From the NCBI GenBank assembly GCA_942490885.1, contig CALNYT010000002.1, positions 4,836,001 to 4,900,000 of the forward strand: 64,000 bases of DNA. The letters are read 5' to 3'. The notes beneath the pieces are model-generated. The model was given only the letters and a program-made list of their open reading frames with translations. It ran no database searches and had not been told where the DNA came from. This DNA comes from Oceanirhabdus sp942490885 (GTDB lineage Bacteria; Bacillota; Clostridia; Clostridiales; Clostridiaceae). This document shows, in pieces, positions 56,221 to 64,000 of this stretch. The first letter of the stretch is position 1. Every line of letters begins with the position of its first letter. Position numbers and translations under genes: made by a program.

Positions 56221-57384
56221 TTACATTCTCCATCCTTTAGGATACCTTATCAATATTGTTTCCTTTGATGATGAACCAAATCTAAACTCTTCAAATTCAA
56301 TTTCATCATCTCTTTTAACTACATATTCATCTTCATATTTATCTTCATATTTATCTTCATATTGACTTTCAGCTTCATATTCCCTTTCATATTCATATTG
56401 CCTTTGAGGTTCATACTCTCTTCTCATTTCATCTTCTCTTGTTCCTGCCTTGACCTCTACTCTCTTAGAGAATTCACCATCTAGGTCAAAAGACTCAATT
56501 CCTACCACAATGTCCATTCCCGGTTTAAGTCGTGGTACTTTCCTTAAATCGATAGAATAAGATACGGAATTCTTATCTAAAGTAGTTACATACTCCTTAT
56601 TTACAAATAGATTATATCCATTAAGATCAATATCCGTGCTCTTGTTCCAACTTACCTTAGCCATACAAGCTTGAATAGTTGCTTTAACATTTGATACTGG
56701 TTTTGGCATCCTTAAAAGGTCAATATGATCTGGTCCCCAGTTTACATCAACAGGAAGGTCTATCCCTGCCACTTTTCCTTTTTCTGAAAATTGCCATACT
56801 CTCCATTTAGTCCATCCACCTCCATCGTTAGGGAATGGCGGATTTGAAGGAACCTCATTATACATTGCAATCCAAAGAGGCATATCTGAAAGTATATATC
56901 CCTTTTTAGAATGTTTAAAATTATTATACATCTCAATAAAGAATGATCCTGTGTATATCATAAGTCTTCTTCTTGTTTTACTCTCGAATCTTTTTCTAAA
57001 TCTATCCACCCAATCAAGAAGATTATCTGTAGATATTGATTTATCTAACGGTACTTCTACATCAACAACAGGAAATAATTCTCCATAATCTCCCTTACCA
57101 TACCCCTGTTGCAATATGTTTATGAAATCATCACATTGTGAATCTGCTGTAGAAAGGTTTGCTGATGGAACAGCAAAGTGATATGCACTTGATGGAATTC
57201 CAAAATCCCTACACTTCTTTGCTAATTCAAGGAATTTTGTATCCACTTTGAACTTACCAGTTCCTGAACCCGATGATCTCAGGTAAATAAAGTCACATTT
57301 TGTTGCCAGTATTTTAAAATCTGCATTTGCTCTGTATTGATTTAAATCCACTCCGAATAAGGATTTGCTTGTCTTATTCTGCAT
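56221..57384 (-). CDS. GH25 lysozyme-like muramidase with acidic tail
   Basis: 387 residues. The GH25 barrel covers about 1-230: GVDLNQYRANADF, YLRSSGSGTGKF, SSAYHFAVPS, PVVDVEVPLDKS (the catalytic Asp/Glu strand) and VWQFSEKGKVAGIDLPVDVNW. A fibronectin III-like domain follows (about 235-315), then a Tyr/Glu-rich low-complexity segment (EYEREYEAESQYEDKYED) and a short ordered end. No signal peptide is visible, so release may be by lysis or a non-classical route. GGAGGC precedes the ATG. It would cut the peptidoglycan glycan chain. Unrelated in strand order to the mod genes, although on the same strand 61 bases downstream of modA. Confidence 0.9.
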   Translation of the reverse strand: MQNKTSKSLFGVDLNQYRANADFKILATKCDFIYLRSSGSGTGKFKVDTKFLELAKKCRDFGIPSSAYHFAVPSANLSTADSQCDDFINILQQGYGKGDYGELFPVVDVEVPLDKSISTDNLLDWVDRFRKRFESKTRRRLMIYTGSFFIEMYNNFKHSKKGYILSDMPLWIAMYNEVPSNPPFPNDGGGWTKWRVWQFSEKGKVAGIDLPVDVNWGPDHIDLLRMPKPVSNVKATIQACMAKVSWNKSTDIDLNGYNLFVNKEYVTTLDKNSVSYSIDLRKVPRLKPGMDIVVGIESFDLDGEFSKRVEVKAGTREDEMRREYEPQRQYEYEREYEAESQYEDKYEDKYEDEYVVKRDDEIEFEEFRFGSSSKETILIRYPKGWRM

Positions 57385-57445
57385 AATAGCCTCCAGATAT
57401 TATTTCCATTAATAATATATGATTGATATTTTAATATCTCCACTA

Positions 57446-58231
57446 TTACTGTGAATTTTTTGGTGTTGAAAAACCATATTTATAGAAAATTTCCTGAATC
57501 TCATTACTTATAAGCTCATTATAAATTTCTAAAGCCTCATCTTCCTTCTTAAGAAGACATATATAGTAGTCACTCTTAACCTTCATTGCTTCTGGAACAT
57601 CTAATTTATACAACTTGTCCTTTACTTTTTCTGTGAGATCAGTGTTATATATGAATCCAACATCCCCCTCGCCAAGATATAGTTTATTTACAACTTGTTT
57701 AACGTTTATCTCCTCAGATACAACATTTTTCAGAACTTTATCACTAAATCCATTCTCTATAGCATCAAGATTTTCAAGTAATCTAATCGCATATTCTCCT
57801 GCTGGAACCTGGTCTTCTGCTTTTAAGACCTTGTAATTTCCCTGAATATCGGACCACTTCTCAATAACATTTCTATTATTAACTGCTATTATTATCTCAT
57901 TTGATAAAAATTCCTTATCTTTTTCTGTCTGGATTTTCTCTTTAAGTTTATTGTATTGGCTTTTGCTTGCAGATATATAAATATCCACATCTGCTCCCTG
58001 TTCTATCTGTAATCTTAGTTTACTGCTACTATTAAAACTAACACTAATTTCAATATCAGGATATTTTCTATGTATTTCTTCCACCGCATCACTGAGAGAC
58101 TCTGTCATGGATGCGGCCGCGTAAATAATTACTTTCTTCCCTTGTGATTCTTTCTTTTGGCAAGAAAATATGCCTCCTACCATTATAAAAATGATCATAA
58201 TACATACTATTTTATTCCACTTACTTCTCAA
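57446..58231 (-). CDS. modA: Molybdate ABC transporter substrate-binding lipoprotein
   Basis: About 261 residues from the TTG at 58231 with GAAGGTG six bases upstream; a TTG at 58246 overlapping the modC stop is the alternative. Lipoprotein signal with Cys in GGIFSCQKK. The mature part starts KVIIYAAASMTESLSDAVEE, the ModA signature with the Ser that binds the oxyanion; FNSSSKLRLQIEQGADVDIYISA, VPAGEYA and GDVGFIYNTD follow. It captures molybdate (or tungstate) outside the membrane and delivers it to ModB. It is the last gene of the transport set. Confidence 0.92.
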   Translation of the reverse strand: MRSKWNKIVCIMIIFIMVGGIFSCQKKESQGKKVIIYAAASMTESLSDAVEEIHRKYPDIEISVSFNSSSKLRLQIEQGADVDIYISASKSQYNKLKEKIQTEKDKEFLSNEIIIAVNNRNVIEKWSDIQGNYKVLKAEDQVPAGEYAIRLLENLDAIENGFSDKVLKNVVSEEINVKQVVNKLYLGEGDVGFIYNTDLTEKVKDKLYKLDVPEAMKVKSDYYICLLKKEDEALEIYNELISNEIQEIFYKYGFSTPKNSQ

Positions 58232-58242
58232 TACTATCACCT

Positions 58243-58869
58243 TCAACCTTTAATTATTTTCCCTTGCTCTACCTTTATCACACAATCAACATATCCTTTT
58301 AAATATATTGGGTTATGGGTTATAATCATCATCCTTGTATTCCACTTTGCACACTTATCTACGATGCACTTAAATACACTCTCCCTAAGATTTTCATCCA
58401 ATGAGGATAACCCTTCATCTATAAGGAATAATCTCGGTTTTATAACCAACATTCTAGCTATATCAACTCTTCTTAATTCCCCTCCTGATAGTTCTCCTGG
58501 GTACTTCTTTAATATATCCTTTATTTCAAGTCTAGATATAATATCTCGAAAATCCTTATTATCTATATTTAACCCTATACATATGTTATTTTCTACTGAT
58601 ATATGGGGAATAAGAAAACTCTTCTGCCTTACATACCCAATTCGCCTCCTATGAACAGGAATATTTACTTTCTCTTGCGAGGAAAACAGTACATCATTCC
58701 CTAATATCACCTTTCCTCTATGGGGCTCCTTCAATCCAGATATAACGTCAAAAATACTGGTCTTTCCAGCACCAGATGGTCCAACTATAGCACATTTCAT
58801 AGAATCTATTTTCATATTTATGTTCAGATTAATATTCTCATACTCTTGTTCAAACTCTATATTTAACAT
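58243..58869 (-). CDS. modC: Molybdate ABC transporter ATPase, short form
   Basis: 208 residues. Walker A VGPSGAGKTS, Q-loop RQKSFL, signature LSGGELRRVDIARML, Walker B RLFLIDEGLSSLD and switch His in IITHNP. It powers molybdate import. The protein ends right after the ATPase core, so it lacks the C-terminal TOBE (Mop-like) regulatory domain of the longer E. coli ModC. It starts five bases after modB and lies next to modA. Confidence 0.9.
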   Translation of the reverse strand: MLNIEFEQEYENINLNINMKIDSMKCAIVGPSGAGKTSIFDVISGLKEPHRGKVILGNDVLFSSQEKVNIPVHRRRIGYVRQKSFLIPHISVENNICIGLNIDNKDFRDIISRLEIKDILKKYPGELSGGELRRVDIARMLVIKPRLFLIDEGLSSLDENLRESVFKCIVDKCAKWNTRMMIITHNPIYLKGYVDCVIKVEQGKIIKG

Positions 58870-58873
58870 ATCT

Positions 58874-59668
58874 CTAGTCCCAACTCTTTCTTCCTAATAG
58901 TGTAATTACTATAAGTATCATAATAGCAACTATTATCATTATAAGTGCCATGGATAAGGCTTCATTAAAATCCCCCTCCATGGCTGAATATATAGCCAAT
59001 GGTAACGTTTGTGTTTTTCCACCTAAATTTCCTGCAAATATAATTGTTGCTCCAAACTCAGCAAACGCTCTCCCCCACGACATGATTGTCCCCTTTAATA
59101 ATCCAAATAGAGCCATAGGTATTGTCACCTTGAAGAAAACCTCAATAGGTTTAATACCTAACAATAATGCAGATTTTTCAATTTCCACATCCACCTTATC
59201 AAAAGCCTCCTTACCTATCTGAATAAATAGTGGAAGTGATACAAAACATTGAGCCATAATTACTGCAAAAAATGTAAATGGTATACTCACACCAAGCCCA
59301 TTTAATAGTTTACCTATAAGCCCCTCCCTTCCAAATGTAAGTAGTAATATTATTCCTGCAACCGATGGTGGACATAAGATAGGAATGTTCAATATCATAG
59401 ATATTCCCCTCTTTCCCTTAAAATCATTTCTTGATAGGTAATACGCTATAGGCACTCCAAATATTATATTTATTACCACTGTAATTCCTGTACTCTTCAA
59501 GCTCACCATAAATCCTTGAATAAATTTTTCACTTATGTTAATTCCACCTTCTCTTAATAAATATACTATGAGTGAAATTATTGGTATCGTGAAAAATCCT
59601 ATCACTAGTACCAGAAATACTTTCATTATTACAGACCCTAAGCTCCCCTTCATATATATATACTCCAC
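58874..59668 (-). CDS. modB: Molybdate ABC transporter permease
   Basis: 264 residues from a GTG near AGAGGAAGG (an ATG at 59653 is the alternative). Five to six membrane segments and the permease EAA loop (EKSALLLGIKPIEVFFKVTIP), then GRAFAEFGATIIFAGN as in ModB/CysT. Forms the membrane channel with ModC and ModA. It follows the moeA-like gene by 15 bases. Confidence 0.92.
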   Translation of the reverse strand: MEYIYMKGSLGSVIMKVFLVLVIGFFTIPIISLIVYLLREGGINISEKFIQGFMVSLKSTGITVVINIIFGVPIAYYLSRNDFKGKRGISMILNIPILCPPSVAGIILLLTFGREGLIGKLLNGLGVSIPFTFFAVIMAQCFVSLPLFIQIGKEAFDKVDVEIEKSALLLGIKPIEVFFKVTIPMALFGLLKGTIMSWGRAFAEFGATIIFAGNLGGKTQTLPLAIYSAMEGDFNEALSMALIMIIVAIMILIVITLLGRKSWD

Positions 59669-59683
59669 ACCTTCCTCTGCATG

Positions 59684-60703
59684 TTACTCACCCTTTCCAA
59701 ATGAACATTTTGGATATACGCACTGATCACAATTCAAACATAATCCCCCATGTGCTAGCTTAATTATGTCTATCTTATCTATTCTCTCCCCAGCCAATAT
59801 TCTTGGAAGAACCAAATCAAAAACACTTCTTTTAGCATACATAACACATCCCGGTAAACCTAATATTACTTTTTTCCCACTATATGCTACCAATAGCATA
59901 GAACCTGGAAGTACAGGTGCTCCATATTTTATAACCTCGCTTGCACACTCTCTTATAGCTGATGGCGTAAGATCATCTGGATCTACTGACATACCGCCCG
60001 TACACACAACTATATCCGCATCACTTTTAAGCCCATCGTTTATAGCTTTTACAATTTTCTCTTTATCATCTGGCACCTTCACTTGATCTATCACATCTGA
60101 ACCATACTCTTGAAATTTTTCTCTTATAACAGGGCCAAAAGCATCCTTTATTCGCCCATAGAACACCTCGCTACCAGTTGTAACAACAGCCACCTTCATC
60201 TTATTAAATGGTTTTATACTGACTATTGGCTCCTTAATAATAGTTCTAACCTCCTCTAACTTTTCTGTCTTTATTACAAGAGGTACAATTCTTGTTCCAG
60301 CCACAATATCACCCTTCTTAACAGGAGCATTATTATGAAATGTGGTTAACACTATATCATCAAAACAATTGAGCTTAAACAACATCTCCTTATTGACCTT
60401 TAATAAACCGTCATTAGATGATGTAAAAATTATCTTCCCTTCTTTAACCTCAGAAAAATCCAATCCTTCGCCAGCTGCTATCTCTCTTAATACTTCTGCT
60501 GCGTCATTTTCGTGGGTCATGGTTTCATCATTCTCCCACACATAAATATTATCTTTTCCAAGTGATAATAACGTTGATATATCTTCTTCTCTAATCACAT
60601 GTCCTTTTTTAAATGCTCTACCTTTAAATTTACCCGGTATTATTTGGGTAACGTCATGACATAAAATCATTCCTACAGCTTCTTTAACAGGTGTCTTATT
60701 CAA
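59684..60703 (-). CDS. Molybdopterin-binding (MoeA/MoCF-like) protein with C-terminal Cys cluster
   Basis: About 339 residues from the TTG at 60703, eight bases after GGAGG, overlapping the xdhC end by eight bases. N-terminal SAF-like part (TQIIPGKFKGRAFKKGHVI), then the MoCF-biosynthesis fold: VAVVTTGSEVFYG, VCTGGMSVDPDDLTP, LPGSMLLVAY and ILGLPGCVMY. It ends with LCLNCDQCVYPKCSFG, four Cys that may bind metal. This form accompanies xanthine dehydrogenase-type molybdenum hydroxylases in clostridia and probably helps load the cofactor; it is not the standard housekeeping MoeA. Confidence 0.85.
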   Translation of the reverse strand: MNKTPVKEAVGMILCHDVTQIIPGKFKGRAFKKGHVIREEDISTLLSLGKDNIYVWENDETMTHENDAAEVLREIAAGEGLDFSEVKEGKIIFTSSNDGLLKVNKEMLFKLNCFDDIVLTTFHNNAPVKKGDIVAGTRIVPLVIKTEKLEEVRTIIKEPIVSIKPFNKMKVAVVTTGSEVFYGRIKDAFGPVIREKFQEYGSDVIDQVKVPDDKEKIVKAINDGLKSDADIVVCTGGMSVDPDDLTPSAIRECASEVIKYGAPVLPGSMLLVAYSGKKVILGLPGCVMYAKRSVFDLVLPRILAGERIDKIDIIKLAHGGLCLNCDQCVYPKCSFGKGE

Positions 60704-61517
60704 AAAAATCGCCTCCAAACTTTACCTTTTTTAAGTGATCTCCACTACCTCCATTTTTAACCTTCAGTATTTCTCCTAGAATAGCAAATGCAATCTCCTT
60801 AGGTTCTCCATTTGATATGTCAATACCCACCGGAGCATATACTTTATTTAATACTTCTTCAGTTATTCCTTTAGCCGTTAAACTATTAAGTATATGTATT
60901 ATTTTATGCTTACTCCCTATCATTCCAATATATTTTGCATTACTATTAACAACAGCTTCAAGTGCCTCCTGATCATATTTATGTCCTCTTGTTACAATAA
61001 CAATATAATCATTAGATGTGATATCAATTCCCCTAAGATTCTCATATATATCACCTTTTAATACCTCATCACTATGAATAAAAAACGCTTGATCAGCAAA
61101 CTCCTCTCTATCATCCAACATTATAGTTCTAAAATTCAGATAATTACTTAGAAAATATAGTTCCTTTCCTATATGTCCACACCCTGCAATTATTATCCTA
61201 TCACTTGGAATGAATACCTTGATATACATCTCAGTCTTTCCTCCACATTCCATATGTAATTCTCCCTCATCATTCAATTTAAGAGTAAGTCGCTTATTCT
61301 TACCCTCTTTAATTGAATCTATCGACCTCTCAATTACCTCTTTTTCAAGTGCTCCACCCCCTATGGTTCCTGATATTTTTCCATTCTCATTAATTCCCAT
61401 AGTTGTTCCTTCTTTTCTAGGGGAAGATCCTTGCGTGTCCGTCATAATAGCCACGGCACATCTTATCCCATTCTGTATATTATCTTGGATAAATTTTAGA
61501 ACTTTCAAATCTTCCAT
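60696..61517 (-). CDS. XdhC-family molybdenum hydroxylase maturation factor
   Basis: 273 residues. XdhC/CoxI domain at the N-terminus (TDTQGSSPRKEGTTMGI, GTIGGGALEKEV with ECGG) and a Rossmann domain (RIIIAGCGHIGKEL, VTRGHKYDQEAL, YIGMIGSKHK). XdhC proteins bind the molybdenum cofactor, help add its terminal sulfur and insert it into xanthine dehydrogenase or relatives. It is the first gene of the xdhC, moeA-like, modB, modC, modA run, all on one strand with overlaps or gaps under 20 bases. Confidence 0.93.
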   Translation of the reverse strand: MEDLKVLKFIQDNIQNGIRCAVAIMTDTQGSSPRKEGTTMGINENGKISGTIGGGALEKEVIERSIDSIKEGKNKRLTLKLNDEGELHMECGGKTEMYIKVFIPSDRIIIAGCGHIGKELYFLSNYLNFRTIMLDDREEFADQAFFIHSDEVLKGDIYENLRGIDITSNDYIVIVTRGHKYDQEALEAVVNSNAKYIGMIGSKHKIIHILNSLTAKGITEEVLNKVYAPVGIDISNGEPKEIAFAILGEILKVKNGGSGDHLKKVKFGGDFFE

Positions 61518-61631
61518 TCATTATCCCCCTTCCTTTTTCATTGTTAATCCTTTTATATATGAATTTTCTTAAGTTAATTATACCACTTTTTGTTTTATAT
61601 AGTAATATATTGCATTTTTATATTTTTAAAC

Positions 61632-61662
61632 AAAAAAGCACCAAGGCATATGCCCTAGCGCT
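61632..61662 (-). terminator. Terminator of the antiporter gene
   Basis: Minus strand AGCGCTAGGGC, loop ATAT, GCCTTGGTGCT (three G-U pairs), then TTTTTTG. Confidence 0.75.
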
Positions 61663-61686
61663 ATATGAGCTATGTTATTTGATTGT

Positions 61687-62904
61687 TTATGATGCAGATA
61701 AGTTCTCCAGATCTTCCTCATTAACAATCTTAATTTTATTCAACAATTTAGGTGCAGAAAGTTTTATCCCTATAGCCCCCAATGGTGCTGTTACTATTAT
61801 AGATAATACTGCTATAGCTAACATTAACTCCCCTCCAGCTACTCCCAATTCTAAAGGTTTAGCTCCGATAGCAGCCTGTACTGTAGCTTTAGGAACATAT
61901 GCGATAGCACAGAATATCTTCTCCTTCATTGTTAACTCCGAGTTTCTAAGAGCCACCACAACTCCAATTGTACGAGCAACAAGGCCTATTGTAATTATGA
62001 TTATTCCTACTAAACCAGCCTTTATTGCAACATTAATATCTACAGCTGCACCAATTAACATGAATAAGAATATCTGAGCAAAATACCAGATCTTATTTAA
62101 TGATGGTTGAATCTCTTCAGAAATTTCTTTACTATACTCAAGAAGTAAGAAGCCTATAGTCATTATACTTAGAAGCCCCGATACTTTAACCATATCTCCT
62201 AAAATATATACACCAAAAGAAGATGCCAACAATATTAATAAATTATCTTGCTTAGAAAATCTATTATTAAATCTAGTCATAATCTTTATAATCATATACC
62301 CTGCAATACACCCTAATAGTATTCCCCCTATTATCTCAAAGGGTATTGCTAAAAGCTGTCGTCCTAGAGAAATTCCTGTACTCTTTTCAAGTCCTATAAA
62401 TACAGAAAATAATGTCATTGCAAAGATATCGTCAATTGAAGCTCCCGCTAAGATAAGTACTGGAATACCCTTGTCCATCCCTCTTCCTGACTCTTTAAGT
62501 TCAAGCATAGATGGCACTATTACCGCAGGAGAAACTGCCGCAATTATAAATGCTAAGATACCTGCTTGAATAAATGTAAAACCTAATAAATAATGAGCCA
62601 CAAATAGAATTGCTCCACCTTCCAATAAACATGGAATTGAGGCCATTTTCAATGAAACTTTACCTACTCTTTTCAAAGTTTCTTTATTTATCCCTAATCC
62701 AGCTCTTAAAAGAATTATTATTAATGCCATACTTCTTATATCTGCTGCATTATCAAGAATCGCTCCATCAATAAGATTTAGAGCATTTGGGCCTACTACT
62801 ATACCTGCAATTATCATCCCAAGCAATCCCGGCAATCTAATTTTCGAAAACAATTTGTTTCCTAAAAAACCAAAAAACAATATTATAAGTACACTTTTAA
62901 TCAT
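61687..62904 (-). CDS. Cation/proton antiporter (CPA family)
   Basis: 405 residues from the ATG at 62904, which has AAGGAGAG six bases upstream; an earlier in-frame ATG at 62976 adds a hydrophilic stretch without a ribosome site. About 12 hydrophobic segments. LPGLLGMIIAGIVVGPNAL at the start, AAVSPAVIVPSML, and GASIDDIFAMTLFSVFIG (the Asp-Asp of the ion-binding site) mark a Na+(K+)/H+ exchanger. It ends with a charged tail and no TrkA-type regulatory domain. Single gene with its own terminator; ion preference cannot be read from the sequence. Confidence 0.9.
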   Translation of the reverse strand: MIKSVLIILFFGFLGNKLFSKIRLPGLLGMIIAGIVVGPNALNLIDGAILDNAADIRSMALIIILLRAGLGINKETLKRVGKVSLKMASIPCLLEGGAILFVAHYLLGFTFIQAGILAFIIAAVSPAVIVPSMLELKESGRGMDKGIPVLILAGASIDDIFAMTLFSVFIGLEKSTGISLGRQLLAIPFEIIGGILLGCIAGYMIIKIMTRFNNRFSKQDNLLILLASSFGVYILGDMVKVSGLLSIMTIGFLLLEYSKEISEEIQPSLNKIWYFAQIFLFMLIGAAVDINVAIKAGLVGIIIITIGLVARTIGVVVALRNSELTMKEKIFCAIAYVPKATVQAAIGAKPLELGVAGGELMLAIAVLSIIVTAPLGAIGIKLSAPKLLNKIKIVNEEDLENLSAS

Positions 62905-63017
62905 TTTACTCTCCTTTTTATTACAAAATCGAGTTTTATCATCCTTAATGATTATATTACATTTTTCTAAAAACATCTATGGAAAACAAGGGGGAAAAGA
63001 AGAAGAAAAGAATACAA

Positions 63018-63047
63018 TAAAAAAAGACCTCTCGATTAATCGAGAGG
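63018..63047 (-). terminator. Terminator of the tRNA operon
   Basis: CCTCTCGATTAATCGAGAGG, a perfect 20-base palindrome, followed on the minus strand by TCTTTTTTT. Confidence 0.85.
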
Positions 63048-63102
63048 ATTTTAAGGACATAAACGTGTTTTGGAAATCTACCCTAATAATACATTTTTTT
63101 AA

Positions 63103-63178
63103 TGGAGCGGTAGACGAGGCTCGAACTCGCGACCTCCACCTTGGCAAGGTGGCGCTCTACCAGCTGAGCTACTACCGC
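63103..63178 (-). tRNA. tRNA-Gly (GCC)
   Basis: Minus strand GCGGTAG acceptor with CTACCGC, anticodon loop TTGCCAA, T-loop TTCGAGC, encoded CCA end. Last gene of the tRNA run. Confidence 0.95.
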
Positions 63179-63190
63179 ACACAAAAAAAC

Positions 63191-63275
63191 TGGTGCAGGT
63201 GAAGGGAGTCGAACCCTTACACCCGAAGGCGCTAGATCCTAAGTCTAGTGCGTCTGCCAATTCCGCCACACCTGC
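63191..63275 (-). tRNA. tRNA-Leu (TAG)
   Basis: 85 bases with the long variable arm of class II tRNAs (CGCCTTCGGGTG). Acceptor GCAGGTG/CACCTGC, anticodon loop CTTAGGA, encoded CCA. Seventy-eight bases separate it from tRNA-Gln; I see no further tRNA there. Confidence 0.95.
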
Positions 63276-63353
63276 ACGCGTTATGATTTCCAAAGATTAA
63301 ATCTTCGGTTATCATGATTCAAAATTTTGAACTCTAACTTAATAGAATTCAAT

Positions 63354-63428
63354 TGGCTGGGATAGCAGGATTTGAACCTGCGCATGACGGAGTCAAAGTC
63401 CGTTGCCTTACCGCTTGGCGATATCCCA
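63354..63428 (-). tRNA. tRNA-Gln (TTG)
   Basis: Acceptor TGGGATA/TATCCCA, anticodon loop CTTTGAC, T-loop TTCAAAT, encoded CCA. Confidence 0.95.
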
Positions 63429-63433
63429 ATGTA

Positions 63434-63509
63434 TGGGGTGGACGATGGGACTCGAACCCACGACAACCAGAACCACAATCTGGCGCTCTACCAACTGAAC
63501 TACGTCCAC
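63434..63509 (-). tRNA. tRNA-His (GTG)
   Basis: Acceptor GTGGACG/CGTCCAC with discriminator C and encoded CCA; anticodon GTG in the loop TTGTGGT. A G is present at the -1 position region, as usual for His. Confidence 0.94.
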
Positions 63510-63513
63510 CATA

Positions 63514-63587
63514 TGGAGCGGGTGATGGGAATCGAACCCACGCTACCAGCTTGGAAGGCTGGAGTTCTACCATTGAACTACACCCGC
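63514..63587 (-). tRNA. tRNA-Gly (TCC)
   Basis: Acceptor GCGGGTG/CACCCGC, anticodon loop CTTCCAA, T-loop TTCGATT, encoded CCA. Confidence 0.95.
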
Positions 63588-63592
63588 ATAAG

Positions 63593-63669
63593 TGGTCGGG
63601 GTGACAGGGCTCGAACCTGCGGCCTCATGCTCCCAAAGCACGCGCGCTCCCAATCTGCGCCACACCCCG
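63593..63669 (-). tRNA. tRNA-Pro (TGG)
   Basis: Acceptor CGGGGTG/CACCCCG, anticodon loop TTTGGGA, T-loop TTCGAGC, encoded CCA. Confidence 0.95.
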
Positions 63670-63672
63670 ATA

Positions 63673-63749
<77 letters not shown>

Positions 63750-63809
63750 ATATCATTTACTAACCACTTATTTTTTCTTTTTTTGCACCCGTCTCTCGAG
63801 CACTTCTAT

Positions 63810-63838
63810 ATAGTATCACATAGTTTGAAGTATTTCAA
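63810..63838 (-). promoter_or_regulatory. Promoter of the tRNA operon
   Basis: Minus strand TTGAAA (63833-63838), 17-base spacer, TACTAT (63810-63815), about 60 bases before tRNA-Arg. Beyond it, 63839-64000 is AT-rich with no gene seen. Confidence 0.72.
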
Positions 63839-64000
63839 CAAAAAAAAACATAAAATTTAAAGTTTCAAAATTCAAAAAATTAATGTATAACAATCACTTT
63901 TTTTAATCTTTTCAAACTATATATATATACCTTATTTTAAAATGTTATTTTGCCACGAAATCCATTGATATGCTTAAACTTTCACTATTTCAATATTATC

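Noticed and set aside
63276..63353. An eighth tRNA (for example Lys) between tRNA-Leu and tRNA-Gln
   Set aside because: No acceptor, T-loop or anticodon arm can be drawn in these 78 bases.

Overview
The window is AT-rich, with AGGAGG-type ribosome binding sites, frequent TTG/GTG starts and short intrinsic terminators. Gene content (PyrR-type control of carAB, CPBP protease, XdhC/ModABC, an Arg-Pro-Gly-His-Gln-Leu-Gly tRNA cluster, Rpn-family nuclease, DUF6431 transposon) points to a Gram-positive anaerobe of the Clostridium group. Species cannot be fixed from the sequence alone.

Layout. (1) 1-8.1 kb: carA and the first part of carB behind a clear promoter and a PyrR-binding RNA element; a long-form Xaa-Pro aminopeptidase; a CPBP membrane protease and a flavodoxin; then a scar of broken genes (a stray piece of an Rhs toxin and a dead tyrosine recombinase). 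(2) 8.1-17.3 kb: a secreted 2853-residue Rhs/YD-repeat toxin with an array of Ig-like repeats inside the YD region, an unclassified C-terminal toxin tip and two candidate immunity genes. (3) 17.6-21.5 kb: GH20 hexosaminidase, QueG and endonuclease V. (4) 21.5-29 kb: a graveyard or reservoir of promoterless, 5'-truncated Rhs C-termini, most with an immunity gene, separated by a conserved non-coding spacer that ends in the same boundary motif; an Rpn-family nuclease sits among them. (5) 29-35.4 kb: Rhs gene 1, with its 5' end removed at an insertion element. (6) 35.4-38.9 and 49.7-53.2 kb: two equal-length (3468 bp), inverted copies of a four-gene DDE transposase/AAA-ATPase element. An ISAs1-family insertion lies at 39.2-40.5 kb. 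(7) 41.4-55.9 kb: Rhs gene 2, a 3568-residue surface toxin (signal peptide, five fibronectin III-like domains, 477-bp tandem repeats, YD repeats, ADP-ribosyltransferase tip) split by the second copy of the element. (8) 56.2-64 kb: GH25 lysozyme, a molybdate transport and molybdenum-hydroxylase maturation operon (xdhC, moeA-like gene, modB, modC, modA), a cation/proton antiporter and seven tRNA genes.

How it fits together. The middle 35 kb looks like a contact-toxin locus that diversifies by swapping C-terminal toxin/immunity cassettes. Full-length Rhs genes share a core and pre-toxin region, the tips differ, and displaced tips with their immunity genes are stored downstream. Both Rhs genes in the array are currently disabled by the same insertion element: gene 2 by a clean insertion with a 6-bp target duplication, gene 1 by an insertion that has lost its far flank. 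Family assignments rest on recognised motifs, not on database searches.
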